Source: Absicoccus intestinalis
GTDB lineage: Bacteria; Bacillota_I; Bacilli_A; Erysipelotrichales; Erysipelotrichaceae
NCBI RefSeq assembly: GCF_033971885.1
Contig: NZ_JALBUS010000006.1
Coordinates: 1 to 64,000, forward strand
DNA length: 64,000 nt
Direction: 5' to 3'
Shown here piece by piece: positions 8,267 to 17,757 of the stretch. The first letter of the stretch is position 1, and the number at the start of each line of letters is the position of its first letter. The position numbers and the translations under genes were made by a program. Below the pieces are notes generated by a model. That model ran no database searches. It had not been told where the DNA came from and saw only the letters and a list, made by a program, of their open reading frames with translations.

Positions 8267-9313
8267 ATGAAACTACAATTTGCTTCCGATTATCAAGAAG
8301 GAGCCCATCCTCATATCATTCACCGATTGGTCCAAACCAATATGGATCAAACACCTGGTTATGGAACCGATGTGATTTGTGCATCTGCTAAAAAACGAAT
8401 TCAGGCAGCTTGTCAATGCGATGCCGAAATTTATTTTTTAAGTGGTGGTACCCAAACCAATGCCACGATCATTTCGGCTTTATTGCCTTCCTATCAAGGC
8501 GTAATGGCACCGGATTCTGGTCATATCAGTGTCCATGAAGCGGGTGCCATTGAATTTGGCGGTCACAAAGTATTGCCAATTTCAAGTAGATGGGGCAAAA
8601 TTACTGCTAATCAAATCGAACAATATCTCCAAAATTTTGAACAAGACTTAAATCATGAACACATGGTCATGCCCGGCATGGTGTATCTATCGCAACCCAC
8701 TGAATTTGGTACGCTGTATTCCAAAGCGGAATTAAGCGAGATCTATCGGGTATGTCAAAAATATCATCTGCCTTTGTATATGGATGGAGCTCGTTTGGCT
8801 TATGCCTTGGCATCGAAACAAAATGACATATCTTTGCCCGAATTGGCTCAATTGTGTGATATTTTCTATATTGGTGGCACAAAATGCGGAGCCTTGATTG
8901 GTGAAGCTGTCGTCATGCCACATCCCCATTTGATTCCGCATTTTTTCACGATCCTCAAACAAAATGGTGCTTTATTGGCAAAAGGAAGACTATTGGGCAT
9001 CCAATTTGATGAATTATTCAAAGAGGATCTATATCTACATATTGGATATGATGCCGATGTATATGCCCAACAAATCATCGATGCCCTAAAAACAAATGGC
9101 TATCAACTGTATTTAGAAACACCAACCAATCAAATTTTCTTTATTGTGGATAACACCTTATGGAATCGATTAAGCCAAAAAGTCAATTTAAGTTTCTGGG
9201 AACAAGTAGACAAGACCCATTGTATTGTACGCATTGCGACCAGTTGGGCCACGCAACAAAAAGATGTCGATGCACTGTGTCAACTTTTGAAAGAGATCCA
9301 ACATGATTCGTAA
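8267..9313 (+). CDS. Low-specificity L-threonine aldolase family
   Basis: A PLP enzyme of the threonine aldolase/beta-eliminating lyase family, 348 residues. Motifs: FLSGGTQTNATII, DSGHISVHEAGAIE (stacking His), MDGARLAYAL (PLP Asp) and YIGGTKCGAL with the Schiff-base Lys. It cleaves L-threonine or allo-threonine to glycine plus acetaldehyde. The ribosome site is AAGAAAGTGAGAAACC before ATG 8267. It overlaps the following GNAT gene by 11 nt. A related amino acid substrate is possible. Confidence 0.9.
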   Translation: MKLQFASDYQEGAHPHIIHRLVQTNMDQTPGYGTDVICASAKKRIQAACQCDAEIYFLSGGTQTNATIISALLPSYQGVMAPDSGHISVHEAGAIEFGGHKVLPISSRWGKITANQIEQYLQNFEQDLNHEHMVMPGMVYLSQPTEFGTLYSKAELSEIYRVCQKYHLPLYMDGARLAYALASKQNDISLPELAQLCDIFYIGGTKCGALIGEAVVMPHPHLIPHFFTILKQNGALLAKGRLLGIQFDELFKEDLYLHIGYDADVYAQQIIDALKTNGYQLYLETPTNQIFFIVDNTLWNRLSQKVNLSFWEQVDKTHCIVRIATSWATQQKDVDALCQLLKEIQHDS

Positions 9314-9779
9314 AGCACAAATGATCGATCTGGATCAAATTTTCGATCTATATGTCATTGCTCGTCAATTTATGATCCAAACGGGCAATCCTTATCAATG
9401 GAAGGATGGCTATCCAGAAAAAAAGTTGTTGGCAAAAGACATTCAATGCCAACAACTCTATGTGTATGAAACCAATCAAATTCATGGTGTCTTTGCCTTG
9501 ATCATCGGTGAAGATCCCACCTATGCATATATCGAACAAGGTCAATGGTTGGATGATTCGCCCTATGGCACCATTCATCGCATTGCCAGTGATGGCACCA
9601 TTCATGGTTTCTTTGGACAAGTCATCGACTTTGCTTCCAACAAAATCGCACATTTACGGATCGATACCCATGCCGATAATGCGATCATGCAGCATGTGAT
9701 TGGAAAGAATCAGTTCCAATATTGTGGCATCATCTATGTACGCGATCACCAACCTCGTTTAGCCTATGAACGCATCTAA
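9303..9779 (+). CDS. GNAT family N-acetyltransferase
   Basis: 158 residues with GNAT topology: MIRKAQMIDLDQIFDLY start, beta4 YETNQIHGVFALIIGED, and a C-terminal LRIDTHADNAIMQHVIGKNQFQYCG typical of the subgroup. The classical Q/RxxGxG/A pyrophosphate loop is poorly kept (DGTIHGFFGQVIDFA), as often seen in this subgroup. Last gene of the UTRA-GntR-aldolase operon. The acceptor is unknown. Confidence 0.85.
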   Translation: MIRKAQMIDLDQIFDLYVIARQFMIQTGNPYQWKDGYPEKKLLAKDIQCQQLYVYETNQIHGVFALIIGEDPTYAYIEQGQWLDDSPYGTIHRIASDGTIHGFFGQVIDFASNKIAHLRIDTHADNAIMQHVIGKNQFQYCGIIYVRDHQPRLAYERI

Positions 9780-9979
9780 CGTCGATAAGAGTTCATCCAA
9801 ACTAAAGAATAATTTCACACTCATTCCGATATACGAGAACAGCGGCACAGAAAGAATTCCCATTTGTGCAACTTGTTCTCTTTTTTTTCGATGGAAATGG
9901 ATTCATATCCAACGTCTGGATGCGTTTTTAACCACTTTTGGATCTTATTTTGAATTGCTACAATTTGGATAATTTTTAT
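9759..9979 (-). pseudogene. Thioredoxin-like remnant with frameshift at an A8 tract
   Basis: Right after the MFS stop, the minus strand codes for KIIQIVAIQNKIQKWLKTHP... in one frame. After eight A (plus T at 9881-9888), the -1 frame continues REQVAQMGILSVPLFSYIGM to a stop at 9759. The SVP segment looks like the thioredoxin cis-proline turn. A -1 shift on the A8 run (AAA AAA) would join both parts into ~73 residues. The only upstream start-like codon in frame is ATA at 9979. No CxxC is visible. It is probably a decayed gene; the family assignment is weak. Its end overlaps the GNAT gene on the other strand. Confidence 0.35.
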
Positions 9980-11196
9980 CGTTTTTTTATATCTCCATGA
10001 TGCACACCAAGCATCGTGATGGCAGCTAAGATCATACATACAAACGCATAAGGAAATAAGGTTTGATAGCCAACATGCTCTAATAAAAAGCCACTGGCAA
10101 TAGGGGTAAATACCTGTGCTGCCATGGAAAACGTATAATACATTCCGGTAAACAGGCCAATATCCCCAGCTTGGCTCATTTCTACGACCATGGGATAGCT
10201 GTTGACATTAATGGCTGCCCAACCAATACCGACACACGCAAACCATATCATCATGATCTGCGAATAGGTACCCATAATAGTCGCCATGCCATAGGCCAAC
10301 GCCATCGATCCAATGCCAAATAGGATCATTGATTTCCGCCCGATTTTTTGGGAAACATGACCAATCGGAAGATAGGATAAAACCGCCACGATCGTGCCAA
10401 TCATCAAACAATCGGCATAGGCCCCATTTTGTAGATGCCAAACTTGTTGCGCATATCGAGAAAACGCTGTGGTAACGGCATTATAGGCACTGTACCAAAA
10501 AAAGACAGCCACCAATACATGGATCAACGATCGTTGCGTCGCTTTTGGCATCTTCTTGCCTTTAGAAGCTTCCTTCGCTTTTTCTTCTTCCGTTTTGGGT
10601 TGGGTCCCCATTTCATCTATGAGCTTCTTTTCCGGAACCGTAAGAAAAAGAATCAAAATACTGACCATCATCAATAGCACTAAGGATAGGATCAATGGTC
10701 CATATTGATTCTTTTTTAAGAACACTTTGATCAAGACCAATGTACAAAAACAACCGAAAGCACCCATCAAATTGATGATGGCATTGCCTTGCGAACGAAG
10801 TGGGGCTGGGGTCAAATCGGCCATTAAGGAAACGGCCGGTGATCGATAGATGCCCATAGCCAAAAGCAACAACACCAAGCAGAAAAGGAACGGACCAAGC
10901 TGGCTAAGATGTCCTAAAATAAGCAAAAAGATACACGCCAGCAAATTGCCAATCAAAATAAAGGGCATGCGTTTGCCTATTCTTGTATGGGTATGATCGG
11001 ACCAGCGACCAAAGAGGGGCAATAGAAAAAGGGCCAAAATATTATCCAGTGACATGACTAGACCGGTCATGGTTTCTTTCATGCCAAAGCTATTTTTTAA
11101 TATTTTGGGAATTTCATTGTCGTAAAATTGCCAAAAGGCACAAATCGAAAAAAAAGCTAGCCCAATGCAGATGGTTCGTTGGGTGTTCAATCGCAT
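9976..11196 (-). CDS. MFS transporter (SLC45/GPH-like)
   Basis: A 406-residue protein with 12 predicted helices. The N-terminus (FFSICAFWQFYDNEIPKIL) and the loop GRWSDHTHTRIGKRMPFI after helix 2 are characteristic of the SLC45-like/GPH sugar transporter branch. It likely imports or exports a sugar or glycoside. A lysine/glutamate-rich loop (EEEKAKEASKGKKMPKA) separates the two halves. The gene starts 6 nt after a TATAAT box and lacks a fitting Shine-Dalgarno. It is downstream of the MATE gene. Confidence 0.87.
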   Translation of the reverse strand: MRLNTQRTICIGLAFFSICAFWQFYDNEIPKILKNSFGMKETMTGLVMSLDNILALFLLPLFGRWSDHTHTRIGKRMPFILIGNLLACIFLLILGHLSQLGPFLFCLVLLLLAMGIYRSPAVSLMADLTPAPLRSQGNAIINLMGAFGCFCTLVLIKVFLKKNQYGPLILSLVLLMMVSILILFLTVPEKKLIDEMGTQPKTEEEKAKEASKGKKMPKATQRSLIHVLVAVFFWYSAYNAVTTAFSRYAQQVWHLQNGAYADCLMIGTIVAVLSYLPIGHVSQKIGRKSMILFGIGSMALAYGMATIMGTYSQIMMIWFACVGIGWAAINVNSYPMVVEMSQAGDIGLFTGMYYTFSMAAQVFTPIASGFLLEHVGYQTLFPYAFVCMILAAITMLGVHHGDIKKR

Positions 11197-11202
11197 ATAT
11201 GT

Positions 11203-11232
11203 ATTATATCTTTCCTACATGTTTTTATACAA
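11203..11232 (-). promoter_or_regulatory. Promoter giving a leaderless MFS transcript
   Basis: Minus strand: -35 TTGTAT (11227-11232), 18-nt spacer, -10 TATAAT (11203-11208), then ACATAT and ATG at 11196. The -35 lies inside the end of the upstream MATE gene. This is one of the clearest leaderless layouts in the window. Confidence 0.6.
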
Positions 11233-12555
11233 ATGTTTCGTCAACAAGATGGCAACGATCATTCCCACCATTTCGCCCAAAGGAATCGCAAACCAAACAT
11301 GAAGTTGCGAATGGATCAAAAACGCAAAAGGCAACGGAATGAGAAGGAAGCGAATCAAAGAAATGATCAGGGAATACTTGCCATTGCCTAAAGCTTGGCA
11401 AACGCCTTGTAAGATGATATTGGCCCCCGCAAAAAAGAAACCCCAGACAATGATGCGTAAGGCCCATACACAAAGGGCCATGGTCTCTTGGGAAACCGCA
11501 AAAATGGATACGATAGGTTCGGTCCATCCTTCCAATAGAATGACCCCGATTCCCATGATGACCATACTATCGATCAATGCCCAACGAATGGTCGAGCGAA
11601 TGCGATCTTGCTTACCGGCTCCATAATTATAGGAAATAATTGGGATTGATGCATTATTCAGACCATAGGCAGGCATAAATACAAAGTTTTGTAGTTTATA
11701 ATAGATGCCATAAGCGGTGATAGAGGCTTCGGAAATGCCTCCAAGAATCAAATTCATCGCATAGGACATGATAGGAACCAACAGTTGCATCATGATGGCA
11801 GGAACCCCCACACGATAGAGATTTCGCAATATATCGGCCTGAAGATGAAAATCCGACCCATGAATGGATAGGATGGGGTGTTTATTGACATAAAACAAAC
11901 CTAAGCTGATCAGAGAAACAAATTGACCAATTACAGTGGCAATGGCAGCGCCTTTTACACCCATGACAGGTAGACCCAACCAACCATAGATCAAAATAGG
12001 ATCTAAAACAATATTGGTGATGGCGCCGGCTAATTGGGTCATCATCGTAATCTTGGTTCGTCCGGTAGCCACTGTTATTTTTTCCAAACACATATATACC
12101 AATGTTCCTAAGGAAAAGATCGCAATGATTCGTAAATAATCGATTCCAAATTGGGCCACGATCGCATTCTCTGTTTGACTAGAAATAAACGCTTGGGTAC
12201 CAAAAATTCCAAAAAGAAATAAGCCAACAAAATACAACAAGCTCATACAAAGCGCATTGCCTGCTGCATTTTCTGCTTTTCGTATTTCTTTCATCCCTAA
12301 CAAACGGGAAATCAATGCATTGATGCCTACACCCGTCCCAACACCCAGTGCAATGATCAACATTTGAATGGGAAAGGCCATGGTCAATGCGTTGATGGCC
12401 ATTTCGCCGGCATTGGCCATACCTTGTATTCGGGATACATAAAAGGTATCCACCACGTTATATAAAGCTTGTCCTAACATCGACAACATCATGGGCAGCC
12501 CCATATTTAAGAGCAATTGGGGAACCGGCATCGTTGCCATCTTATTTTTTTCCAT
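11215..12555 (-). CDS. MATE family efflux transporter
   Basis: 446 residues, about 12 helices. Typical motifs: MGLPMMLSMLGQALYNVVDTFYVSRI at the start (split between helices 1 and 2), GVGTGVGINALISRLLG, and a mirrored C-terminal half. It belongs to the NorM/DinF-like MATE group, exporting cationic compounds with Na+ or H+ uptake. The start at 12555 has a strong GGAGGGATAAA site; the upstream in-frame extension runs through a large hairpin and is not coding. It follows the BCCT/MFS operon behind that hairpin. Confidence 0.92.
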   Translation of the reverse strand: MEKNKMATMPVPQLLLNMGLPMMLSMLGQALYNVVDTFYVSRIQGMANAGEMAINALTMAFPIQMLIIALGVGTGVGINALISRLLGMKEIRKAENAAGNALCMSLLYFVGLFLFGIFGTQAFISSQTENAIVAQFGIDYLRIIAIFSLGTLVYMCLEKITVATGRTKITMMTQLAGAITNIVLDPILIYGWLGLPVMGVKGAAIATVIGQFVSLISLGLFYVNKHPILSIHGSDFHLQADILRNLYRVGVPAIMMQLLVPIMSYAMNLILGGISEASITAYGIYYKLQNFVFMPAYGLNNASIPIISYNYGAGKQDRIRSTIRWALIDSMVIMGIGVILLEGWTEPIVSIFAVSQETMALCVWALRIIVWGFFFAGANIILQGVCQALGNGKYSLIISLIRFLLIPLPFAFLIHSQLHVWFAIPLGEMVGMIVAILLTKHLYKNM

Positions 12556-12568
12556 TTTATCCCTCCAT

Positions 12569-12627
12569 AAAAAAACCACAACACGTTGGCCTTCATTCGG
12601 GGATGAAGGCCAACGTGTTGTGGTTTT
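12569..12627 (-). terminator. Perfect 25-bp hairpin with T-run between MFS and MATE genes
   Basis: The arms at 12572-12596 and 12603-12627 are perfect inverted copies around the loop TCGGGG. On the minus strand the stem is followed by seven T and then, 7 nt later, by the MATE ribosome site. It can terminate the upstream operon or act as an attenuator for the MATE gene. It is unusually long and mismatch-free for a plain terminator. Confidence 0.8.
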
Positions 12628-12682
12628 GTTGCTCTTTTTATAACACAATTTATTTTGAATGGAAAGTCTTTTTCACGATAAA

Positions 12683-13960
12683 TTATGCAGGTTGTTTCTT
12701 TACATATTTGCGATAAAGATACGCACTGATCACGACAATGATTACACAGAAGATGGTCAAGACCGTAAAGATCTGAAAGTATCCCGATGCACCAGAACTG
12801 CGATCCAGGATCGTACCAAAGGCCGTACTTAAGAACATATCTGGCAGATACCCAACAATGGAAGCAATACCAATGGCCGTACCGGCTACTTTGACCGGAA
12901 TATTGATTTCATGCATGGTCGAAAACATGACCCCATATAAGCTCATACTGAATAGACCAGGAATCAAGGTCAAGATGGCAATCAATAGACTCGGTGCGCC
13001 AGTACCTACTAAGATCACAAGCAAGATCGATACGGCTAATAAAGCGCCGCCAAAACGGAACCAATTCAACGTAGAATGGAAGAGTTTATCCGCTAAGATG
13101 CCTCCCAATGGGGCTGCCACCAACATGACAACGTAGGTTCGTAAGATAGAACAAATACCGGCAATAGTATTGGAGAGACCAACAATATCGGTCAAATAGG
13201 GAGTGAAATACGAAGCGCAACTATAAACACCATAAATACAGAAGAACATGATCGAAACCAACCAAATCGATGGGTTCTTTAATACGGCCCCGACATCACT
13301 GAAATGGAACTTGTCTGCTTCAGCTGTTGATAGATCTTTATCCGTGGATCCTTCCATAAAGAGGCCTAACAAGATGGCAGCTAATAAAGTAAATACGGCC
13401 ATAGACATAACAGCGGCAAAGAAGCCCATTTGTTCATTGGCATCCCCACCAAAGGCATTGTAGGCCCACAAGTTGATGGCAGCGACGATGGCTGCGGTCG
13501 TCCCATTGGCTGCATAATAGATGCCATACATACGTCCTTGTTCCGCATCGGTACCAATCATACGAATGGCTTTTAAAATAGCGGTCCAGAACACAAATCC
13601 AGAACAGATGGCCAACAACAACCAAATCACCAAGGCACAATGATACGTTGTTGCAGGAGAAAGATTGGCCATGATCAAGACCCCAAACAAAACCGTAAGA
13701 ATGGTTTCTCCCAATAGAGATAAGATCAAAGCTTTTTTCGGATTGACTTTATCGGCTAAGATACCGCCAGGAATATATAAGATGACACAACCAATCGCAT
13801 ACATCGTCAGCAATAAGCCCGATTGCGCATTACTGATATGTAAGACATGGATCAGTGGATCATAAAATACATATTTTAAATACGGGAAAATATAGATTGA
13901 ACCTCCCGCCAGTCCTAAAATAATCAATGTTAAATATTTTCTAGCGTTTTTACTCATCAT
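12683..13960 (-). CDS. MFS transporter
   Basis: A 425-residue 12-helix transporter. The loop after helix 2 (GGILADKVNPKKALILS) is the MFS motif A, with a second copy GGILADKLFHSTL in the C-terminal half. The start MMSKNARKY follows AAGGAAGGAATTGA; the previous gene's TGA ends at the base before its ATG, so the two are tightly coupled. It is the last gene of an operon with aminotransferase, hydroxyacid dehydrogenase and BCCT genes. It may export the hydroxyacid product or import the same substrate; that is inference. Confidence 0.9.
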   Translation of the reverse strand: MMSKNARKYLTLIILGLAGGSIYIFPYLKYVFYDPLIHVLHISNAQSGLLLTMYAIGCVILYIPGGILADKVNPKKALILSLLGETILTVLFGVLIMANLSPATTYHCALVIWLLLAICSGFVFWTAILKAIRMIGTDAEQGRMYGIYYAANGTTAAIVAAINLWAYNAFGGDANEQMGFFAAVMSMAVFTLLAAILLGLFMEGSTDKDLSTAEADKFHFSDVGAVLKNPSIWLVSIMFFCIYGVYSCASYFTPYLTDIVGLSNTIAGICSILRTYVVMLVAAPLGGILADKLFHSTLNWFRFGGALLAVSILLVILVGTGAPSLLIAILTLIPGLFSMSLYGVMFSTMHEINIPVKVAGTAIGIASIVGYLPDMFLSTAFGTILDRSSGASGYFQIFTVLTIFCVIIVVISAYLYRKYVKKQPA

Positions 13961-15520
13961 TCAATTCCTTCCTTTTTGAAAAATTTCAATGATTTCTTCT
14001 TTGGTCTTATCACCAAGATCTTCTTTCATCGCATGAACTACAGAAATCGAGAGAAGGATGGTGATAAAGATCAACCAGAAACCAATATCGATTGCAAATT
14101 TCTGGATCAGGCTCAAACCGCCGACCAACGTCAAAGCAATCGCCAACACAAAGATGGCTATCGCCCAGCTAAAGCGGTTGTATAAATGAGGATCTCGATT
14201 GGGATCTAAATGTTTGGATGTGGCATTTCCCAACACCAAAGCGGTTGAATCAATCGTTGTTGCCAAAAAGACAAAGCACAATACAATGGTAACGACAATA
14301 AAGATCTTGGGAAATGGCAAGGTATGAAGGATGGCCAAGACAACCCCTTCATTGCCTTCTTTGGCAAGAATGGAAACCAGATTCACAACACCATGTCTTT
14401 GAAGATACAATGAATAGCCACCTAACAAGCCTAAAAACGTACAACAACCCAATGTTCCATAGACCATTTGTCCCAACAACACTTGTTTTAGAGTACGTCC
14501 TTGCGAGACTTTGGCAATAAAGATCCCCATGATGGGAATAAAAGTTAACCACCATCCCCAATAGAACATGGTCCATCCACTCACAAATTTTTTATCGCCA
14601 AAGGGATCGGTATAAAAAACCAATCGGGGCAATTTATCTAGATACAAACCAATGGTATTTAATTCCATACTGATCAAATCACCCAAAGGGGTGACGCAAA
14701 CAAAGCCAGCAAGAAAGACACCAATAATGATCATATTCAAGTTGGTCAATTTACGAATGCCATTATTTAAGCCGCGAAATACGCTCCATCCAAAAATCGC
14801 AAACCAGACCGCAAACACAAAGATCTGCATTCCCATATTGGCTGGCAATCCCGTTAGATCCGCTATCAATTTGGACATGACCGGAACCCCCAAGCCTAGC
14901 GATGTCGTGATGGATGCAACGATCCCTAACACCACACAAATATCAATGATCTTGGCAAATATCGTATGGGTGAATGGCTCACCAAATAATGGTGTCATGG
15001 TATTGGAAATTTTTACATCTTTCGAATTGCGAATATACAACATATAACAAATGGCTGCAACGGCCGGTACATAAAAGGCCCAAGCACTGAATCCCCAATG
15101 AAATTGGCCATACATATGCGCATATTCATAGGCCTTGGTGGACATGGCTTTGATGTGAAAAGGGGTGTCGGTCAAATAATACAAAGGTTCCGCAAACCCA
15201 AGAATGACCGTGCTGGATCCAGCCCCTGATGTGAAGATCATCGCGGCCCAGCTGAAGGTCGAAAAGCGGGGCTTTTCATCGGGTTTGCCTAATTTGATGT
15301 TGCCATATTTACTAAAGTACAAATAAAAGAACATACCGAAACAAATGACATTGACCAAGACATACATCCACCCCAATTTGCCAACGACAATTTGAAAAGC
15401 ACCTTGAATAAAACCAATGATCACTTCGGGCCAAAAAGCCAATGTGAGCACGATCAGGGCAATCAGTCCCATGGCCGTAAAATAAACGACCTTGTCCATT
15501 TCTTTCAATGCTTCTCGCAT
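13961..15520 (-). CDS. BCCT family (betaine/carnitine/choline-type) transporter
   Basis: 519 residues with 12 helices. The BCCT features include FSTFSWAAMIFTSGAGSSTV (Gly-rich TM5 area), the TM8 region with the SGWTMFYWGWWLTFIPIMGIF signature (given here across its conserved W residues), and GRTLKQVLLGQM. It transports quaternary-ammonium or related zwitterions, Na+- or H+-coupled. The start at 15520 (MREALKEMD) follows AAAGGAGTGAGATCC; the GTG three codons upstream is less well placed. Neighbours suggest the substrate is metabolised via an aminotransferase rather than used as an osmolyte. Confidence 0.9.
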   Translation of the reverse strand: MREALKEMDKVVYFTAMGLIALIVLTLAFWPEVIIGFIQGAFQIVVGKLGWMYVLVNVICFGMFFYLYFSKYGNIKLGKPDEKPRFSTFSWAAMIFTSGAGSSTVILGFAEPLYYLTDTPFHIKAMSTKAYEYAHMYGQFHWGFSAWAFYVPAVAAICYMLYIRNSKDVKISNTMTPLFGEPFTHTIFAKIIDICVVLGIVASITTSLGLGVPVMSKLIADLTGLPANMGMQIFVFAVWFAIFGWSVFRGLNNGIRKLTNLNMIIIGVFLAGFVCVTPLGDLISMELNTIGLYLDKLPRLVFYTDPFGDKKFVSGWTMFYWGWWLTFIPIMGIFIAKVSQGRTLKQVLLGQMVYGTLGCCTFLGLLGGYSLYLQRHGVVNLVSILAKEGNEGVVLAILHTLPFPKIFIVVTIVLCFVFLATTIDSTALVLGNATSKHLDPNRDPHLYNRFSWAIAIFVLAIALTLVGGLSLIQKFAIDIGFWLIFITILLSISVVHAMKEDLGDKTKEEIIEIFQKGRN

Positions 15521-15533
15521 GGATCTCACTCCT

Positions 15534-16544
15534 TTATTTTGCGAATTGTCTTACATCTACATCATTGACCATCTTAAATACTTTATCTTGTTGTCCAAGC
15601 AAGACATAACATAAGTTTTCGGCCGCAATTCGTTGACATTCATACAATGAAAAATCCGAATAGAAGGCCATGTGTGGGGTCAATATGACATCTTCTCGTC
15701 CCACAAGAGGACTCTTTTTCGTGTTTTCATTGGTTTCTTCGACCAACACATCCAGACCAGCTCCAAAAATCTGTCCATGATCTAATGCTTCCAATAAGGC
15801 ATCTTCATCGATCATGGCACCTCGCGATACATTTACGATGATGGGTTTCTTTTTCATCATCGCAAAGGCTTCGCGATTCAACATATTGACATTTTTATCG
15901 GTCAATCGCATATGCACACTGATCACATCCGAAGTTTCAAATAACTCTTCTTTACTCACCAGCTTGACCCCTAAAGCCTGGGCCACTTCTGGCTTACAAG
16001 TCGGACTATAGGCAATCACATGCATGCCAAAGCCTTGGGCTCTTCGTGCCACCGCTTTGCCAATCTTGCCTAGGCCAAGGATCCCAAAGGTCGATCCTTC
16101 CAAACGAATCATGCCTGAAGTGGAATTGTAGTCATAAACATGTTTGTATTCAATTTCTCGATCGTAGTGTTTTAATTTTCGAGCCACGGCCAACATCAAG
16201 GCCATCGAATGATCGGCAACTTCTTGGGTACAATATTCACCAATGACAGTAACGGCCGTGTTTTGTGCTTGCGCAGCATCCGCATCCACAAAGTTGTATC
16301 CCGTAGCTTCAATGGAAATTCCTTTTAAATGGGGATTGCTTTGAATGATCTCTTTGGGAAATTCCAAGTACGAAGTCAAGATCCCATCGACATCGGCAAT
16401 CGCCTCTTTAAAGGCTTGTTCATTGCCTTCATGCACATAGAGAGAGATCTCGGTATCTTCACCAAGAAACTTTTTGAAAATATTTTTTTCAATATTTAAG
16501 TCTCGATTCAAAGGCTCCTTATAATCACAAATCGCAATTTTCAT
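15534..16544 (-). CDS. D-isomer-specific 2-hydroxyacid dehydrogenase
   Basis: 336 residues. NAD-binding loop GILGLGKIGKAVARRA near residue 150; catalytic Arg in NVSRGAMID, Glu in the DVLVEETNEN region and His in TPHMAFYS. It reduces a 2-oxoacid to a D-2-hydroxyacid or oxidises it. The start overlaps the aminotransferase end region (TAACG then ATG), with GGGGGAC as ribosome site. Paired with the aminotransferase, it could complete an amino acid to 2-oxoacid to 2-hydroxyacid route. Confidence 0.9.
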   Translation of the reverse strand: MKIAICDYKEPLNRDLNIEKNIFKKFLGEDTEISLYVHEGNEQAFKEAIADVDGILTSYLEFPKEIIQSNPHLKGISIEATGYNFVDADAAQAQNTAVTVIGEYCTQEVADHSMALMLAVARKLKHYDREIEYKHVYDYNSTSGMIRLEGSTFGILGLGKIGKAVARRAQGFGMHVIAYSPTCKPEVAQALGVKLVSKEELFETSDVISVHMRLTDKNVNMLNREAFAMMKKKPIIVNVSRGAMIDEDALLEALDHGQIFGAGLDVLVEETNENTKKSPLVGREDVILTPHMAFYSDFSLYECQRIAAENLCYVLLGQQDKVFKMVNDVDVRQFAK

Positions 16545-16546
16545 CG

Positions 16547-17650
16547 TTAGTCCCCCAATTTGTCAAAGGCCTCTTGAAGTTTGGCCAATACGACTTTATT
16601 TTGTTCCGTTGTGCCAATGGAAATACGCAAAAAATGATCGAATCCCCAACCTGTACAAGGACGAACAATGACACCATTTTGCAGCAAGATCTCAGCCACT
16701 TCATCCGCTGGATACGGACATTGAAAGAACACAAAGTTGGCTTGGGAATCAATCGGGGCACAACCCATCTTCGTTAATTCTTCATTCATCCATGTGCGAT
16801 CTTTGATCATAAGATCGCCATATTTCTTTGGTTCTTCTGGATGTTCCATCAAAGCGACAGCACCAGCCAAGCCCATACGATTCGCATTAAATGGTTCACT
16901 GACCGTATCGTACCAATTGATGAATGCAGGATTAGCAACCAAATAACCAATACGACCACCTGCTAAACCATAATATTTTGAGAAGGTATGAATATTGATC
17001 ACATTCTTACCGGCTTTGATATAGGGCATCAAATCCGGTAATAAGTCGGGATCGGTAAAATCGGCATAGGCTTCATCGACAACCAACCAGCATTTTTCTG
17101 GTAAGGCATCAATGAACGCACCAAATGTGTCTTTATCAATGACGGTTCCCGTTGGATTGTTGGGATTACAGATCCATACGATTTTGGTTTTGTCGGTCAA
17201 TGCCTTCTTATAATCGGCAAGATCAATGGTGTAGTCTTCATTCAAAGGAATCTCAACTACTTTCGCTCCCATGATCTTGGAAATTTCCCGATACAAACGA
17301 TAGGATTCTTTTGGCAACAAAACTTCATCGCCGTCTTCCAATAAGGTCTTGGCTACTTCATCCAAGACATTGCCGGCCCCATGACCAAGACTGACCCAGT
17401 CGCCATCCACACCAAATTTTTCACCAACCAATTCTTTTAAGCGAATATAGTTTTTTTCTGGATATATGTTCATACGGCCAATTTCGGCTTGCATCGCCTG
17501 CACAGCCACTGGATACGGCCCATATTGATTCTCATTGGAACCCAGTTTAATGACACTCGTTAAGCCATATTCCTCCATCACTTCATCCATACTTTTTCCA
17601 GATACATACTTTTCACAATCGTATGCGAATTTACGAATACCTTTTACCAT
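16547..17650 (-). CDS. Histidinol-phosphate aminotransferase-like class I/II aminotransferase
   Basis: 367 residues. PLP fold type I motifs: KLGSNENQYGPYP near residue 35, NPNNPTG, VDEAYADF, and HTFSKYYGLAGGRIGY with the Schiff-base Lys. Closest in style to HisC, but no other his gene is nearby and the operon partners are a hydroxyacid dehydrogenase and BCCT/MFS transporters. A catabolic role on an aromatic or related amino acid is therefore more likely than histidine synthesis (inference). The start at 17650 follows AAGGAGACAAA. Confidence 0.88.
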   Translation of the reverse strand: MVKGIRKFAYDCEKYVSGKSMDEVMEEYGLTSVIKLGSNENQYGPYPVAVQAMQAEIGRMNIYPEKNYIRLKELVGEKFGVDGDWVSLGHGAGNVLDEVAKTLLEDGDEVLLPKESYRLYREISKIMGAKVVEIPLNEDYTIDLADYKKALTDKTKIVWICNPNNPTGTVIDKDTFGAFIDALPEKCWLVVDEAYADFTDPDLLPDLMPYIKAGKNVINIHTFSKYYGLAGGRIGYLVANPAFINWYDTVSEPFNANRMGLAGAVALMEHPEEPKKYGDLMIKDRTWMNEELTKMGCAPIDSQANFVFFQCPYPADEVAEILLQNGVIVRPCTGWGFDHFLRISIGTTEQNKVVLAKLQEAFDKLGD

Positions 17651-17708
17651 TTTGTCTCCTTTTCTTTCTTTTGGAACACATTGAGATCTCGTACATGTGA
17701 CCAAAAAC

Positions 17709-17745
17709 AAAAAAAGGCGTCAAACCACGATGGGATTGACACCTT
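17709..17745 (-). promoter_or_regulatory. Terminator-like hairpin in leader of aminotransferase operon
   Basis: On the minus strand, just after the promoter at 17758-17787, AAGGTGTCAA...TTTGACGCCTT forms a stem followed by seven T. It sits ~60 nt before the first start codon, so it fits an attenuator rather than an end-of-gene terminator: the gene before it has its own terminator. No riboswitch class was recognised. Confidence 0.6.
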
Positions 17746-17757
17746 TGTCTTGTCGGT

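Noticed and set aside
9766..9972. Plus-strand 68-codon frame after the GNAT gene
   Set aside because: No family similarity or ribosome site; the minus strand of this stretch has better protein character.
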